A DNA stretch of 64,000 bases from Ichthyophis bannanicus (lineage: Eukaryota; Chordata; Amphibia; Gymnophiona; Ichthyophiidae): contig CM066041.1 in the NCBI GenBank assembly GCA_033557465.1, positions 158,757,532 to 158,821,531 on the forward strand, given 5' to 3'. The notes under the pieces were generated by a model. The model was not told where the DNA came from, made no database searches, and saw nothing but the letters and a program-made list of their open reading frames with translations. The position numbers and the translations under genes were made by a program. Position 1 is the stretch's first letter. Every line of letters starts with the position of its first letter. Below are positions 52,641 through 64,000 of the stretch, piece by piece.

Positions 52641-54484
52641 TTGTGGAGGCTGTGACGGCTGAGGCTTAGCAGTCTTTGCTTTCTTCTGTTTGGGTGGTTA
52701 CTGACCCTTCTTGACAGACTGACCTGCTGAACATGCCTGATGAGCATAGGCAGGATAATTCTTTTCTTCTTAGAAAATAATGGTTTCTTGAAAGATTTCT
52801 TTCTAGCAGGATCAGCTGTGGACTTGGATAATCTATCGAAGGTGGAGTTTTCAGCATCCATCTCATTGGCCTTTTCTTGCCAATCTCTACCAAACAGGTT
52901 CTCACCAGTACAAGGGATGTTTCCCAATTTGTCTTGTACCCAGAGCTCCAGATCAGATGCCTGGAGCCAAGCAATTCTATGTGCACCTATGGCAATAGCA
53001 GAGGTTCTGCTTATGCACGCAAAGCAGTCAAAGGCTGCACGGTTGGCATATTTAGAAACATCTTGAGAAAATCCTGTCTTCTATCCTCAGGAAGAATAGG
53101 ACTTAAAGCTTCTAAATCATCTGTGACCTCCTTCAGGAACATTCCCATGTAGAGACTATAGGAACTGATCCTGGCAGAAAGCATGGAAGCTTGAAAGACC
53201 CGATGTCCAAAAGCATCCAGGGTTCTGCACCCACGTCCTGGAGGATTCGAGGCATGCCTCTTTGTACTCTTGATCCTTCTCATAGCTGATTCCACTACAA
53301 TGGAGTGGTGAGGAAGCTGAGTCTTTTGAAAACCAGGACAAGGAGGGACTCGATACATAGTATCCAGTCTGCGAGAATGAGGAGAAGGTGGTAAGAGGTG
53401 TCTCCCACATCCTTAACATGAGATCATATAAAATCTCATGAATGGGCAAGGTAGCTGCCTCCTTAGGAGTTTTGGGATATTGTAGAATTTCCAACTCCTT
53501 GGCCCTTGGCTCTGTTTCAGGGGCCACAGTAATGGACAGACCCCGAGCCACCTCCCTGATAAAATCCTGGAAGGAAATATCCTCTGTAGGAGACATCCTG
53601 CGCTTAGGGGAGGAGGGCTCCTCTGGGAGAAGCATTCCTGCATCGACAGAACTGTCAGAATCCTCAGATTCTTCTGAGGACTCAAAGTACCGTCTGTCCG
53701 GATGCTCTTGAAGAGCCTGATACCCGTACCGACCGAAGTCGGTACCAGGAGTAATCGGTACCAGGGTATCGGTACCCAAGGGCATCGGATGACTGGGTAC
53801 CGGCAAAGCAGACACCGATGCCGATGCTATTGGTGCCAGGGCTGGTGCCAGCACTGGCTGGATTGTCTGTCGCGGTTCCGAGGGCATCGATGCTGCAAGG
53901 AGAACCGCCAGACTGTGCTCAATAGCTAGGACTCTCTGGTCTATCGACGCTGCCGATGCCTGGATGTCAGGACCGGAGAAGACCGCCTGTACCCCAGAGC
54001 ATGGCACCAGTAGTTCTGCCGTGGTCGAGGCCTCGAGAACATCCTGGAGCCCCGATAATGCTTTGGAAGCCGAAGCCTCCCACTGGGGCAATTTTGCCCT
54101 TGCAGAATCCTCAAGGGCAATGCCAGAGGCATCTCGATGCTTAGAAGGAGATCTACCCTTTGAGGACCGGCTGGACTTATGTTTAGTTACCTGAGATCCA
54201 CGGGAGGAAGAGGAAGCCCTGGAAGACGTGGATGCCACCGAAGATGCATCAGAGGGAAACAGGGTACTGAGCTTAGCAGCTCGGTTCTGCCGACCTCTTT
54301 TAGACATCATGGCGCAGGACATACAATCCGTGATGGAATGGTCAAGACCTAAACATTTTAGACACCATTCATGGGTGTCGGTGACAGAAATGGTACCGCC
54401 ACACTTGGTGCACTTTTTAAACCTGGAGAGAGGCAGTTGGGAAAGGTGGGAAGGAAGCACGCAGGCGCTGTGGGATGCTCCCAA
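52640..54484 (-). pseudogene. D5 gag-like protein, frameshifted
   Basis: The first frame (54484-53380) has the six-cysteine module RFKKCTKCGG, EWCLKCLG and DCMSC, an Ala/Ser/Pro linker and SPTEDISFQDFIREVARGLS. Frame changes near 53395 and 53065 split the core: LPHHSIVVESAMRRIKSTKR, YSLYMGMFLKEVTDD, then NRAAFDCFACISRTSAIAIG. The ATG at 54484 lies within the terminal repeat, because the normal leader is deleted. The true gag start seen in D4 corresponds to about 54420. Confidence 0.8.
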
Positions 54485-54762
54485 AAGCTTTCTAATCGGA
54501 TGCTGGGGAACATTCCCGCGCAGGCTCTGTCGGTACCGACGATACCCATATGTGATGACTACATTCCTGCTTGTTCCTGGAGATTGAAGGTATCCCTAGC
54601 TAGTTGGGGTTACAGGATTACCACAATGAAAATGTATGAGAGATATTTTCATATATTATTGAGTCCTGCTGTATGTAGAGCTCTCATGCATATTCATTGT
54701 CGTAATTCTACAATCCTGACTGGCTACATATGCCTCTAGGCTAGAGCTGAGAAGCATTAGCC

Positions 54763-54899
54763 CAGGAGTGGCCACCTCCCGGTCCTAGTGCATCACAATC
54801 CAACCTGGTTTTCAGGATGTCCCTCATGAATATTTGTTAGGGACATCCTGAAAACTAGGCTGGATTGTGGGGCAGTAGGACAGGAGTTAGCCACCCCTG
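54763..54899. mobile_element. Palindromic hAT-type MITE, copy 3 (short)
   Basis: Terminal CAGGAGTGGCCACCTC and its complement, with the 8-base duplication CATTAGCC at 54755-54762 and 54900-54907. The centre is shorter than in copies 1 and 2. Confidence 0.83.
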
Positions 54900-54907
54900 C
54901 ATTAGCC

Positions 54908-56528
54908 TATGGCATTACACCAGGATGAACTAAATGAATCTTATCTGTCATTAGAATATTGAGCAAAGGAATAGATTTATGCCTTCCCATGGAGTGGATG
55001 GTTCTAGCCTGCCTGCTTCTCCAAGCTTGCCAAGACACTACCTTTGACATAGTAGACAAAATGCCACAGATTAGAATGGAGTGTGGAGTATATGAGAGCT
55101 CTGTCAATTCTATTAGATCTAGCCCCTGAAAGTCCTGAACTGTCAGGAAGTGAACTCATAATGAAGACAGGTAGTCTGGGAAATACAGTGAGGATGCAAC
55201 AAAGATGAAGGTAATTCTCTCTCTATAATGGTTGTGAAGACCTCTTTAAAAGGAAAAACTGAACACCTGTAACCCCATAAGCTGTCTCCTGGTGAATGAA
55301 ACAAAACCTCTAGTTTGTGCAGAGCAGAGGAAAGGTAAGGAGAAGACCCAGGTGGTGGAATGCTTGGACTTAGTTCTTGGACCTTTAAGCGAGGTAGGAG
55401 CTTGATGGAAAGAATGCTACAGATTTTATTAAGGGATGGTCTGTGCTTTAGGGAGCCGGCAAGAGAGCAATGTGTTTGCTGGGAAGGGCCCCCTCCCCAT
55501 TAGAAGCACTTTTCTACTAGCCTGAATACTTTGGGCAATGAGTCTATACTGGTGGACAGACAGACAAGCTGGTAGAAGTAACCTTATTGCCATTCAAAAT
55601 GATTTAAAGTTGTGCCAGCAGGCTGGTTGGTAGGAACTTGGTGCATAGACTCTTCTGCACCCTTACTTGTAGAGGGAGGCTCAAAAGACTTGCTATTGAC
55701 CAGGGACTCAGGGTGAGCTATCATCTTAATAATGAGCGGCTAAGGTTTGGGCTGTAAAGAGAGAGAAGTCAAGAGCTACACAGTCAATACAGAGAAGTTG
55801 GCAGGAAAAGTTAGATATATTAAAAAAAAAAGCCCACAGAGGGCCAAAATAGCTGTGATTAGAGGAATTTACAGGGCCTGTGTGAAACTGCTTTGACTTA
55901 AGTAGTACAAGGCAATATGTAATAGATGTGAAACTGCAAGGTCGAAGTCTATGGTAAAGCGTCCATAGCCGAAAGTTCCCTTGAACGCAAGAGACACCCT
56001 CACTATTGATGTAATTTGGACATTGAAAGTCAAACAAGCAGCCTAGTAAACACACAAAGTTAATACCTGATCAAAAGAAGATCAAACTGCCAGTGTGGTT
56101 TAAGGTGAAGGCGAAAGGGGATGTTAAAGTTAAGAGCGACATCTTTCAGAAAATGGAAAGCAGACCTAAATGAGGAAAACAGGGATGAGTCTAGCTACTG
56201 GCAAGTTAAATGTTAAAGGCTGGCTAAAAGATTTTTAAAAGAAGCTTGTTACAGAGGTAAATGTTTTTCAAGTACATTCAGAATAAGGCATGCTGCTATC
56301 AGTCAAACTGCTAGATACGACTTGCTAGGCAGCTTATCTATGGTTATACAGCAGTTCACCACCAGAGCAAGAGAGCACTGAGAGGGATTGAGCTCATGGT
56401 AATGCTAGGGGGGGGGGGGGGGGGTTGTGTGATCACGAGGGACTTACCAATTTATCTCATGTTGGAGAAGGATAGTCTAGGAAATGTAGTGAGGAAGTAG
56501 ATGGGAATCAGAACACAGGTAAAAGCTG
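54908..56528. other. Unassigned sequence with one arm of a diverged direct repeat
   Basis: No coding motif recognised. 55315-55520 aligns in direct orientation with 57040-57310. A G run lies at 56409-56424. Confidence 0.4.
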
Positions 56529-56990
56529 TTGAGCTCATATAACCCCTCTTCTCAAGTCACTTCACCAGCTCCCTATCAGTTTCTGCATCTAGTTCAAACT
56601 TCTCCTACTGACCTACAAGTGCTTTCATTCTTCAGCTCCTCAATACCTTTCCTCTCCTATTTCACTCTACACCCCTCCTTGGGCAGATACCTTTTATCTG
56701 TGCCCTTCTCTGTCAACTCCAGACTTCATTCATTCCATTTTACTACTCCATATGCCTGGAACAAACTACCTGAGTCTGTGTTGGGCTCTTTCTCTAGCCC
56801 TATACAAATCCAGGCTAAAAACCCACCTCTTTCAAGCCGCTTTTGGATCCTGATGCTCCTCACTCTCTTCTCCACTACTTATGTGTATCTTCCCATACTC
56901 TAGTCCCGTTTCACTGTGTGTTTTGTCTTTATTAGATTGTAAGCTCTGATGAGCAGGGACTGTGTTATATCTTAGATGTAGAGTGCTGCA
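56529..56990 (+). mobile_element. L2-type LINE 3' end
   Basis: The plus-strand frame 56529-56903 reads diverged L2 C-terminal segments: LHQLPISFCI, FKLLLLTYKCFHSSAPQYLS and KSRLKTHLFQAAF. It is followed by the L2-type 3' 'gattgtaagctctgatgagc' block. 5'-truncated, with stops. Confidence 0.8.
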
Positions 56991-57029
56991 TCCACCTTAT
57001 TGTAAGCTCCTGAAACCAAGTTAGAAATA

Positions 57030-57909
57030 TTGTGGAATGAACAAAAGCTAAACTAGGAGAAAGAGGACACACAGCAGTTGCAAGCGGATGCAAATGGACT
57101 TAGTTACAGGAATGCCAGACCTTGAAATGAGGTAAGAAGCTTGATGGAAATAATGCAGCTAGAGTTTAGTAAGGAATTAAAGAACATGATAGCAGGTTAA
57201 AGCCTTAGGCTCTAGTCTGGGTCAGACCAGCTAAGGGAAAGGGAATGTTATTGTCTGATGGATATGCACACTGAAGTAAACAGCAGGGGCTCGGTGTTCA
57301 CTGGGAAAAGTCCCAGTTAGAAGCCACATTGTTGAGTAAAATACTAGGGAAGGAAGTCTGTTCTAGGGAAAGGCAGAAAAGTTGATATGTAGCTTTATTG
57401 TCCATTGGAAATACACCCAAGGTGAAGTTTTGCAAGGGGGATTTATGTTGGCTAGAAAGTTACTGGAACTTCAGTTTGCTTAATGCCCGTTTATGGACTT
57501 TTGACTGCACTGAGTTATCATTAAACTGAACAGTTGAGGTAGTTACTGTTTATCCCAATATTACATGTTAATATTTATAGCAACTTATTCATTTTCCTTA
57601 TGCTCCACTCACTCATATCTCTATAGACCAGATAGGTGGTGTCCCAGAACCCTTTTTGTATTAGCACTTGGTTGATCTTTGTCCCCTCAGAGTATCAGGA
57701 ATAGTTATTGGGGCTGGAATACTATGGACTGAGCTAATAAGAGAGAAGATCATGGTCATGCTCTGTCTCCCCAGTGTTCCCTGCATTCTCTCATTTTATT
57801 TAATATTCTTATACAACCCTTAGGAGATCTTATTTGTAGTCTAAATACATCAAGCTTCATTTATGCAGCTTGAGGGTAATTTTATAATAAGCTGTCTATA
57901 CATAAAGAT
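57030..57909. other. Unassigned, second arm of a diverged direct repeat
   Basis: 57040-57310 shares 'gagcttgatggaaa.aatgc' and neighbouring blocks with 55315-55520. No further feature. Confidence 0.35.
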
Positions 57910-58305
57910 CTTATGATGTTGTTGTTAAGTGCCAGTGAGTCTGTGTCTACTCCTGGCGATCCTCTGGATAGTTGACCTAAACTTTGTTCAGTCTTCAGCC
58001 AAGTACCTCATTGTTGATAGAGTGGTATCCATAGCTGCTGTTATTGTATCAATCCATCTCAATGCTGGCCTACTACTTTTACAGTGCCCTTCTACCTTGC
58101 TAAGCATAATGTCTTTCTCCATTGATCTCTCTCTTTGCATGATGTGTCCAAAGTATGAAAGTCAAAATCTTGTCATCTGGGCTTCTAAGAAAAGCTTAGG
58201 TTTGATCTCCTCTAGTACAGACTGGTTTGTTCTTTGGGCAGTCCATGATATATACAGTATTCGTCACCAGCACCATAATTCAAAGGAATCAGTTTTCTTC
58301 CTGTT
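57910..58305 (-). repeat. RTE-like dispersed repeat, copy 2
   Basis: Matches 20906-21265 over several blocks and extends further at both ends (from 'gttgttgttaagtgccagtg' to 'cagcaccataattcaaagga'). The same family caution applies. Confidence 0.55.
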
Positions 58306-58439
58306 TATATAAGTGCCTATTTTATAAAGGCACATAGGTGACCTTATAAAATACAAAGGGTAAACTGGCAGCTAGCAGCCAAACTGAAGCTTGGGAATAG
58401 ATGTAAATGGTGATGCATCAAGAACACATATTTTACAAA

Positions 58440-58625
58440 AAAGTACATAGTTCCATACTGTTTGTCCAATGGATAAGCAATAGATTTTCCCTGGGCCTCT
58501 TTAATAATGGTTTATAGATTTTTCCTCCAGAAATGTCCAAACCTCTTTTAAATCCAGCTACTTTGACAGCTTTTATTACATCTTCTGGTAACGAATTTCA
58601 GCATTTGATTACACATTGAGTGTAA
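58440..58625 (-). mobile_element. CR1 LINE fragment
   Basis: Minus-strand CR1 3' region with 'atgtccaaacctcttttaaa', 'ccagctactttgacagc' and 'acatcttctggtaacgaatt' blocks. It is cut at 58625 by D7. Confidence 0.7.
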
Positions 58626-59259
58626 AGCGTTGTTACTCATCTGTAACAGGTGATCTCTAGGAACAACAGGAATCACTCTTCACGTATGGGTGACATCTGC
58701 ACCAACAGAGCCCACACAGGAACATTCCCCAGCATCTAACTGAAAGCCTTTGGAAGCACTCCATTGTGCCTGTGCATCTGCCTTCCCAACTCCTCTCCTC
58801 AGATGAGTGTGTAGCTGAGCGATAGAGGAAAATTAAAAAAATACCCCACAATGCCTAGGAGGGTGGGTTGTGAAGACTGATTCCTGCTGTTCCCAGAGAT
58901 CACCAGCTACAGGTGAGTAACAACGCTATCTCCAGGAACAAACAGGAATGCAGTCTTCACATATGGGACTCTAGCGCCCAGGCACCAGACAATCACAAGG
59001 CTAGAAGATGGAGCCAGAGAGTATAGATACAGAGTAGCCCCATCAGACTCTATTGCAGCTTGCAAGAGCATGGCTAGAGGAGTCTGGTGTCGGAAGAGTC
59101 CAGGACAGGAGGGTAGGAGTTGAGATTAAGTCCCAAAAAGATGCTGAAGGACAGCTTGGCCTAAGACAGCATCACAACTGGAGTCCTTGTCTAGGCAGTA
59201 GTGAGCAGCAAAAGTGTGAATGGAGGACCAGGTAGCTGCTCAACAAACCTCTTTGATAG

Positions 59260-60410
59260 AGACAGAAAGAAGGTTGGCAACAGAGGTTTCTATGGCCCAC
59301 ACATTATGTGCAGTGAAGTGACCATCAAAGGAGAGCCCTGCCTGAGCATAGGCAAAAAAAAAATACAGTCCACAATCTAGTTGGATAGGGTGAGTTTGGA
59401 CACTAGACATCCAAGGTGACTTGGATCAGAAACAAATAATTGAGAGGATTTCCAGAAATTCTTGGTTCTGTCCAAGTAGAAAGCCACAGCACATTTGCAC
59501 TCTAGCATGTGTAGCGCTGCTTCAGCTCTGGAGGCATGGGATCTGTGAAAGAAGACCAGCAGCATCACAGACCAATTAATATGAAAAACTGAGACCACCT
59601 TCAGGAGGAAGTGTGGATGGGTCTGGAGAACCACTTTGTCAAGGGCTAGTGGATGGAGGATCCGACACTAAGGCCTGAAGCTCGCTGAAATGGTGAGCAG
59701 AGATGAGGGCAATGTGGAAGATGACCTTCCAGGAGAGGAATTTCAAAGATGTGGTAGTTAAAGGCTCAAAGGGAGACTTTAGAAGCTGCGTTAGGACCAC
59801 ATTAAGGTCCCATGCCACTGGCAGAGGATTGATCGGTGGATTAGGCAGTAGAAGACCCCGTATGAAGCACTGCACCAAGGGGTGTGAGGAAATGGGCTGC
59901 CTGTCCACCGGCCTATGGTAAGCTGCAATGGCACTAAGATTAACTTGGTCAGAGTGCGTCTTAAACCTTGCAGTGGATAAGTGGAGGAGAATACTGCAAA
60001 AGAAATTCCTCTGGGCAGGCAGAAGGGTTAATGTGTTTCAGGGTACACCAGAGGGTGAAGTGGTGCCATCTGAAGGCATAAGAATGTCTGGTAGATGGCT
60101 TGTGTGATGCAAATAAAATGTCCTTGACCTGTTGAGGAAGGTAGAGGTCATCAAACATTATGCTCTTAGCAACCACGCCATGAAGGCCCATGGATTGGGA
60201 AAGAGGAGTGTCCCACATTCCCGAGCGGGGAGGTTGGGCATGTGCCCCAAGCTGAGGAGTTGTGTTAGACGAAGCAGCAGAGGAAACCATGGCTGTCAGG
60301 GCCAGTAAGGGGCTATTAGAATCATGGAGCCCCTGTTGGCCTGCAACTTGAACAGGATTTTGGGTATTAGGGGAGTGGGTGAGAATGCATAAAACAGATC
60401 CTTGCCCCAA
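59260..60410 (-). pseudogene. D7 tyrosine recombinase, broken
   Basis: Segments in order on the minus strand: QVKDILFASHKPSTRHSYAF (about 60110), HPLVQCFIRGLLLPNPPINP (59880), LKFLSWKVIFHIALISAHHF where box I Arg is replaced by His-His, and VSVFHINWSVMLLVFF (59590). The His-x-x-Arg and Tyr segments (about 59200-59310) are only weakly readable. Multiple frameshifts. Confidence 0.7.
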
Positions 60411-61900
60411 TAGAGAAGGAAGGCATCTGCTGCCTGCCTGCGAAGGGAGGGAAGCCTTGAGCAGAATAGTGGCAATTGTGCATTCTCCTGTGTGGCAAGC
60501 AGATGTATTCTGGGGGTCCCTATAGATGGAATATCCAGGAGGCTGTCTCCTGTTTTAGAGTCCACTCATGTGGACGTAGGATGTGGCTAAGCCTGTCTGC
60601 CAGTGAGATACACTGCCCTGAGATGGATGCAGTGTGCAATGGAGAAGAACAAGAGATGAGGGGATAAAAGCCCATTCCCCCCTGCTTGTTCACATAGAAC
60701 ATAGCCACTTGGTTGTCCATCTGGACTAAAACCTGTTTGACTGAAAGTTAGGGTTGAAAAATCTGAAGAGCGTTTGCGAGAGCATGAAGCTCGAGGAGAA
60801 TGATCTGCATCTGAGATTCCTGTTGTGTCCACTGCCCTTGTGTAGTGAGATTGTCCAGATGTGCACCCTACCTGAGTATGGAAGCATCCGTTGTTAGGGT
60901 GCACTGAGGTGGAGGCATCCAAAAAGATGACCCTCCGAGTAGGTTTTGAGGGGTGCACCACCACTGAAGGGAGTTGACCAGAGGAGGTGTGATGCAAATC
61001 TTGTCAGAGAGATGCCCGGTTGTTTGGGTCCATTGAGACGATAACGTCCATTGAGTCTGTCACATGTGTAGCCAAGCATATGGGACGACATGGATCGTGG
61101 AGGTCCTGTGACCCAGAAGGCGCAGCATCTCTCGAGCGGTGATCAATATGTGGCTTCGTACAGCATGGGCCAGCTCGATGAGAAGGACAGAGCAATCCTG
61201 TGGGGGGAAAGCTCAGGCCTGACGAGTGTCTAGAAGCACTCCGATGAATTTGAGCTGCTGGGATAGCACCAGTTGGGATTTTGGGACATTTAGAACAAAA
61301 TCCAGACTTTGGAGCACCATGATGGTGCAATGAAGAGCTAGTTTTACCTCTTCTGGGGATTCTCCCCTTATTAACCAATCGTCTAAGTAGTGGAAGACAA
61401 AGATCCCCAAAGTACGAAGGTAGCCTGTGACCACCGCCATGCATTTTGTGAATACTTGGGGTGCAGATGCTAGCCCGAAGGAAAGCATCAGATACTGGCA
61501 GTGGGTTCGATGACCCTACAAGCGCAGATAATGTCTGTGTAGAGGATGGATCATCAAATAAGTGTATGCCTCCTTTAGGTCTTGAGAACATAACCAATTG
61601 TTTCTCTGAAGGTAAGGCATTAGTGTTCCAAGGGAAATCCTCTTGAATTTTTCTTGAGCAAGGAATTTGTTGAGATCTCAAAGATCTAGAATAAGCCTGA
61701 ACCCTCCTGTCTTCTTGGGGATGAGGAAGTAAAGAAGGTAGAAGCTCTTGTCCTCTTGGGCGGGAGGAACTATTTTGACAGCACCCTGAGTTAACAGGGC
61801 AGCCACTTCCATTGAAAGGGGTTGACTGGATAATCTTTCATGAAGGTGGTGGGGGAAAGCTTTGGAAATGCAGCAAATAATCCCTTTTGACAATGTTGAG
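60411..61900 (-). pseudogene. D7 reverse transcriptase-RNase H, broken
   Basis: Minus strand: YFLIPKKTGGFRLILDL (61720), LSFGLASAPQVFTKCMAVVT (61450) and IFVFHYLDDWLIRGE with YLDD kept (61390). QLKFIGVLLDTRQA (61240) is followed by RNase H segments MDNQVAMFYVNKQGG (60700) and SLADRLSHILRPHEW. Three or more frame changes. Confidence 0.75.
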
Positions 61901-62019
61901 AGTCAATTGTTCTGATGTGATGAAATGCCACCTGTGGGTGTAAGAACAAAGCCTGCCTGCTATGTAAAGGGGCTGGGGACCCTGCAGAGACAGAGTGGCT
62001 ATGCTCTCTAGAAAGGAGT

Positions 62020-62522
62020 CAAAAACAGGTGCCCTAGGCTTCTTAAACTGACAAGGGCCCTATTGCCTCTGTTGTTGCTACTGGGATTGGTAAGCAGCTT
62101 GAGGTGGATAAGAAAAAGAAGTTCTTCTTGGAATTGGCCTTCTTTTTGGAGGTGTCAGAAGTCTTTCAGGAGAGCCATTCAAGGGTGAGATCATCTGCCT
62201 CAAGCTCCCCAGCCTTCTTTCTCCAACCCTTTCCAAAAAGGTTTTCTCCAGAGCAGGGAATATTGGCTAATTTATCCTGAACCCATTGCTTGAGGTCTGA
62301 TGCCTGGAGCCAGGCCATCCTGCGAGCACCAATGCAGATTGCTGAGGCTCTGCTGGAAGACTCAAAGGCATTGAAAGATGCCCTTGTAAGGAACTTGGAT
62401 GTATTCCAATTTTGCTTGACTAAGGCCAGGAATACATCTTGTTTGTCATCAGGAAGGAGAGGAGCAAGATTCTCCAAATCTCTGGAGATATCTTGGAGAT
62501 ACATGCCCAGGTAGAGCATGTA
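62020..62522 (-). pseudogene. D7 gag, C-terminal half
   Basis: The open frame 62519-62166 reads LYLGMYLQDISRDLENLAPL, FLTRASFNAFESSSRASAIC, and IPCSGENLFGKGW, matching the D4 gag core. The upstream part is missing beyond 62522. Confidence 0.8.
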
Positions 62523-64000
62523 CTACAAAAAATTGGTTGCGTTATCAAGCAGTTACTACTGAAAAATTAAAGAAATTATCTGCTTGAATGTTTACCTTAT
62601 GAAACTAGTAGGACATAATATTGTTGTGTACCAAGGTCTCAGTTTCAACTAGCGCAGCTTATATATCAAAGGGGCACTATGTACCTTCTTTAAATTATGC
62701 TGCTGTTCACATCAACGACCTTTTTAGTATGTACACTTTGACCATTATTGTCCTATTTTTAAACTTTTGTCAAGTGATTTTCTTCAAAACTTTATCAAAT
62801 TATTTGTGTCAAGTGATTTTCTTCAAAACTTTATCAAATTATTTATCTCAGAATTCTTTCTAGTGATCAAGAGAAAATTCACGGTGTTTCAGTTGTACTT
62901 CAATTTTCTTTCAAAACGTTTTCAAACATATCCATCTGTAAACATGCTTATTCAAATTTCCCTACTGTTGCAGAAAAACTTTTTCTCATTATTAAAGCAA
63001 AAACATTATTGCTGCAACTTGTAAGAGAAAATGTATCCTTATGGGTACTCAGCTTCAGATGTGAACTTCAGATGTTATGCTAAATTCTGAGGTAGAAGCA
63101 AAGGTGTTTTCAGCTGCAGTGTAAATCCCGACGCCGGATATCTAAGGCGCCCAAGCGTTTCACCATATCTTTCTTCAGGGGATTTTATTCAATGAGTCTA
63201 TATGGATCACAAAACAAACACAGCCAAAGTGCTTCTTATTGACATCCTTCTACCATGTTTCATATTTAACTTTTATTCTATTATGTTCAGTTTGTTCAGT
63301 TTGCAATTGAACGAGAGATGAAATTTTCTACGGTATGTTTTTTTCATAATCCTTTTAACAACATAATAGAATAAAAGTTAAATATGAAACATGGTAGAAG
63401 GATGTCAATAAGAAGCACTTTGGCTGTGTTTGTTTTGTGATCCATATAGACTCATTGAATAAAATCCCCTGAAGAAAGATATGGTGAAACGCTTGGGCGC
63501 CTTAGATATCCGGCGTCGGGATTTACACTGCAGCTGAAAACACCTTTGCTTCTACCTCAGAATTTAGCATAACATCTGAAGTTCACATCTGAAGCTGAGT
63601 ACCCATAAGGATACATTTTCTCTTACAAGTTGCAGCAATAATGTTTTTGCTTTAATAATGAGAAAACGTTTTTCTGCAACAGTAGGGAAATTTGAATAAG
63701 CATGTTTACAGATGGATATGTTTGAAAACGTTTTGAAAGAAAATTGAAGTACAATTGAAACACCGTGAATTTTCTCTTGATCACTAGAAAGTATTCTGAG
63801 ATAAATAATTTGATAAAGTTTTGAAGAAAATCACTTGACACAAATAATTTGATAAAGTTTTGAAGAAAATCACTTGACAAAAGTTTAAAAATAGGACAAT
63901 AATGGTCAAAGTGTACATACTAAAAAGGTCGTTGATGTGAACAGCAGCATAATTTAAAGAAGGTACATAGTGCCCCTTTGATATATAAGCTGCGCTAGTT
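62523..64000. repeat. Large fold-back repeat, continuing past the window end
   Basis: The left arm from 62647 to 63286 pairs with 63360-64000, about 640 bases each, with few mismatches and a 73-base centre. Each arm holds a direct duplication of about 40 bases (from CAAGTGATTTTCTTC, 62769 onward). The short open frames mirrored in the two arms are by-products of this. The outer boundary on the right is not in the window. Confidence 0.9.

Larger units (their letters stand above)
43511..54584 (-). mobile_element. DIRS retrotransposon D5, split by D6
   Basis: D5 occupies 43511-45576 and 51305-54584. The 5' end is at 54584 (CCTGGAGAT) and the 3' end near 43511-43513 (ATAGTTACTCACCTGTAAC). Its internal complementary region is at about 43795-43860. 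gag, RT-RNase H and recombinase follow the D4 order. The 5' untranslated part between terminal repeat and gag is largely missing compared with D4. RT, gag and recombinase all carry inactivating changes. Confidence 0.85.
58626..62522 (-). mobile_element. DIRS retrotransposon D7, 5'-truncated and decayed
   Basis: The 3' end AGCGTTGTTACTC is at 58626. The internal complementary region has its junction at 58927/58928. Recombinase, RNase H, RT and the gag C-terminal half run leftward from 62522, where a fold-back repeat cuts the gag between YMLYLGMYL and its upstream part. Every frame is broken. It is an older, more diverged relative of D4 and D5. Confidence 0.8.

Noticed and set aside
63469..63500. 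CTGAAGA ... GAAAC followed by a CGC/GCG hairpin, resembling a hammerhead ribozyme core of Penelope-type elements.
   Set aside because: No stem II can form between the two core blocks and the U expected after the hairpin is absent. The resemblance is to short conserved words only.

Overview
The window is vertebrate nuclear DNA, probably from a non-mammalian tetrapod. It holds one host gene, split by GT-AG introns, inside a dense field of DIRS-type tyrosine-recombinase retrotransposons, CR1 and L2 LINEs, hAT, Harbinger and mariner-like DNA elements, and tRNA-derived SINEs. Long CR1-type 3' tails together with many DIRS copies suggest an amphibian, possibly a caecilian. The species call is an inference from repeat content, not from a search.

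Host gene: six exons on the + strand (6085-6239, 21540-21582, 22823-22922, 23273-23337, 24863-24980, 25243-25346) join in phase into 193 codons, plus stop, of dicarbonyl/L-xylulose reductase (DCXR). The first roughly 50 codons, with the nucleotide-binding glycine motif, must lie upstream of the window. A 15.3-kb intron carries most of the left-hand repeats. A polyadenylation signal follows at 25413.

Left part (1-25 kb): a CR1 copy is split by a 3.8-kb Harbinger-like element with TTA target duplications. A second CR1 fragment and a 336-bp mariner-like element follow. Then comes a composite DIRS (D1, 7964-16820) that has taken up a fold-back element, a 2.2-kb hAT element with a G-rich minisatellite, an L2 end and an inverted DIRS fragment. 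D2 (17085-20340) is a DIRS lacking its reverse transcriptase and carrying a duplicated 3' end.

Middle part (25.5-43.5 kb): a CR1 (25.5-27.8 kb), an unassigned AT-rich stretch, then an old DIRS (D3, minus strand). D3 is interrupted by the nearly intact DIRS D4 (30429-36022, plus strand) and by a 3-kb L2-type LINE (37599-40612). More LINE pieces follow.

Right part (43.5-64 kb): DIRS D5 (minus) holds DIRS D6 (45577-51304, minus) inside its RNase H domain. After mixed LINE remnants comes D7 (58626-62522, minus), cut off by a large fold-back repeat that runs to the window end.

Each better-preserved DIRS encodes gag, then RT-RNase H, then a tyrosine recombinase in overlapping frames. Each has inverted terminal repeats and an internal complementary region that spells the junction of the two ends. 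This lets the ends of D4 and D6 be fixed to the base, and both sit in their host elements with no target-site duplication.
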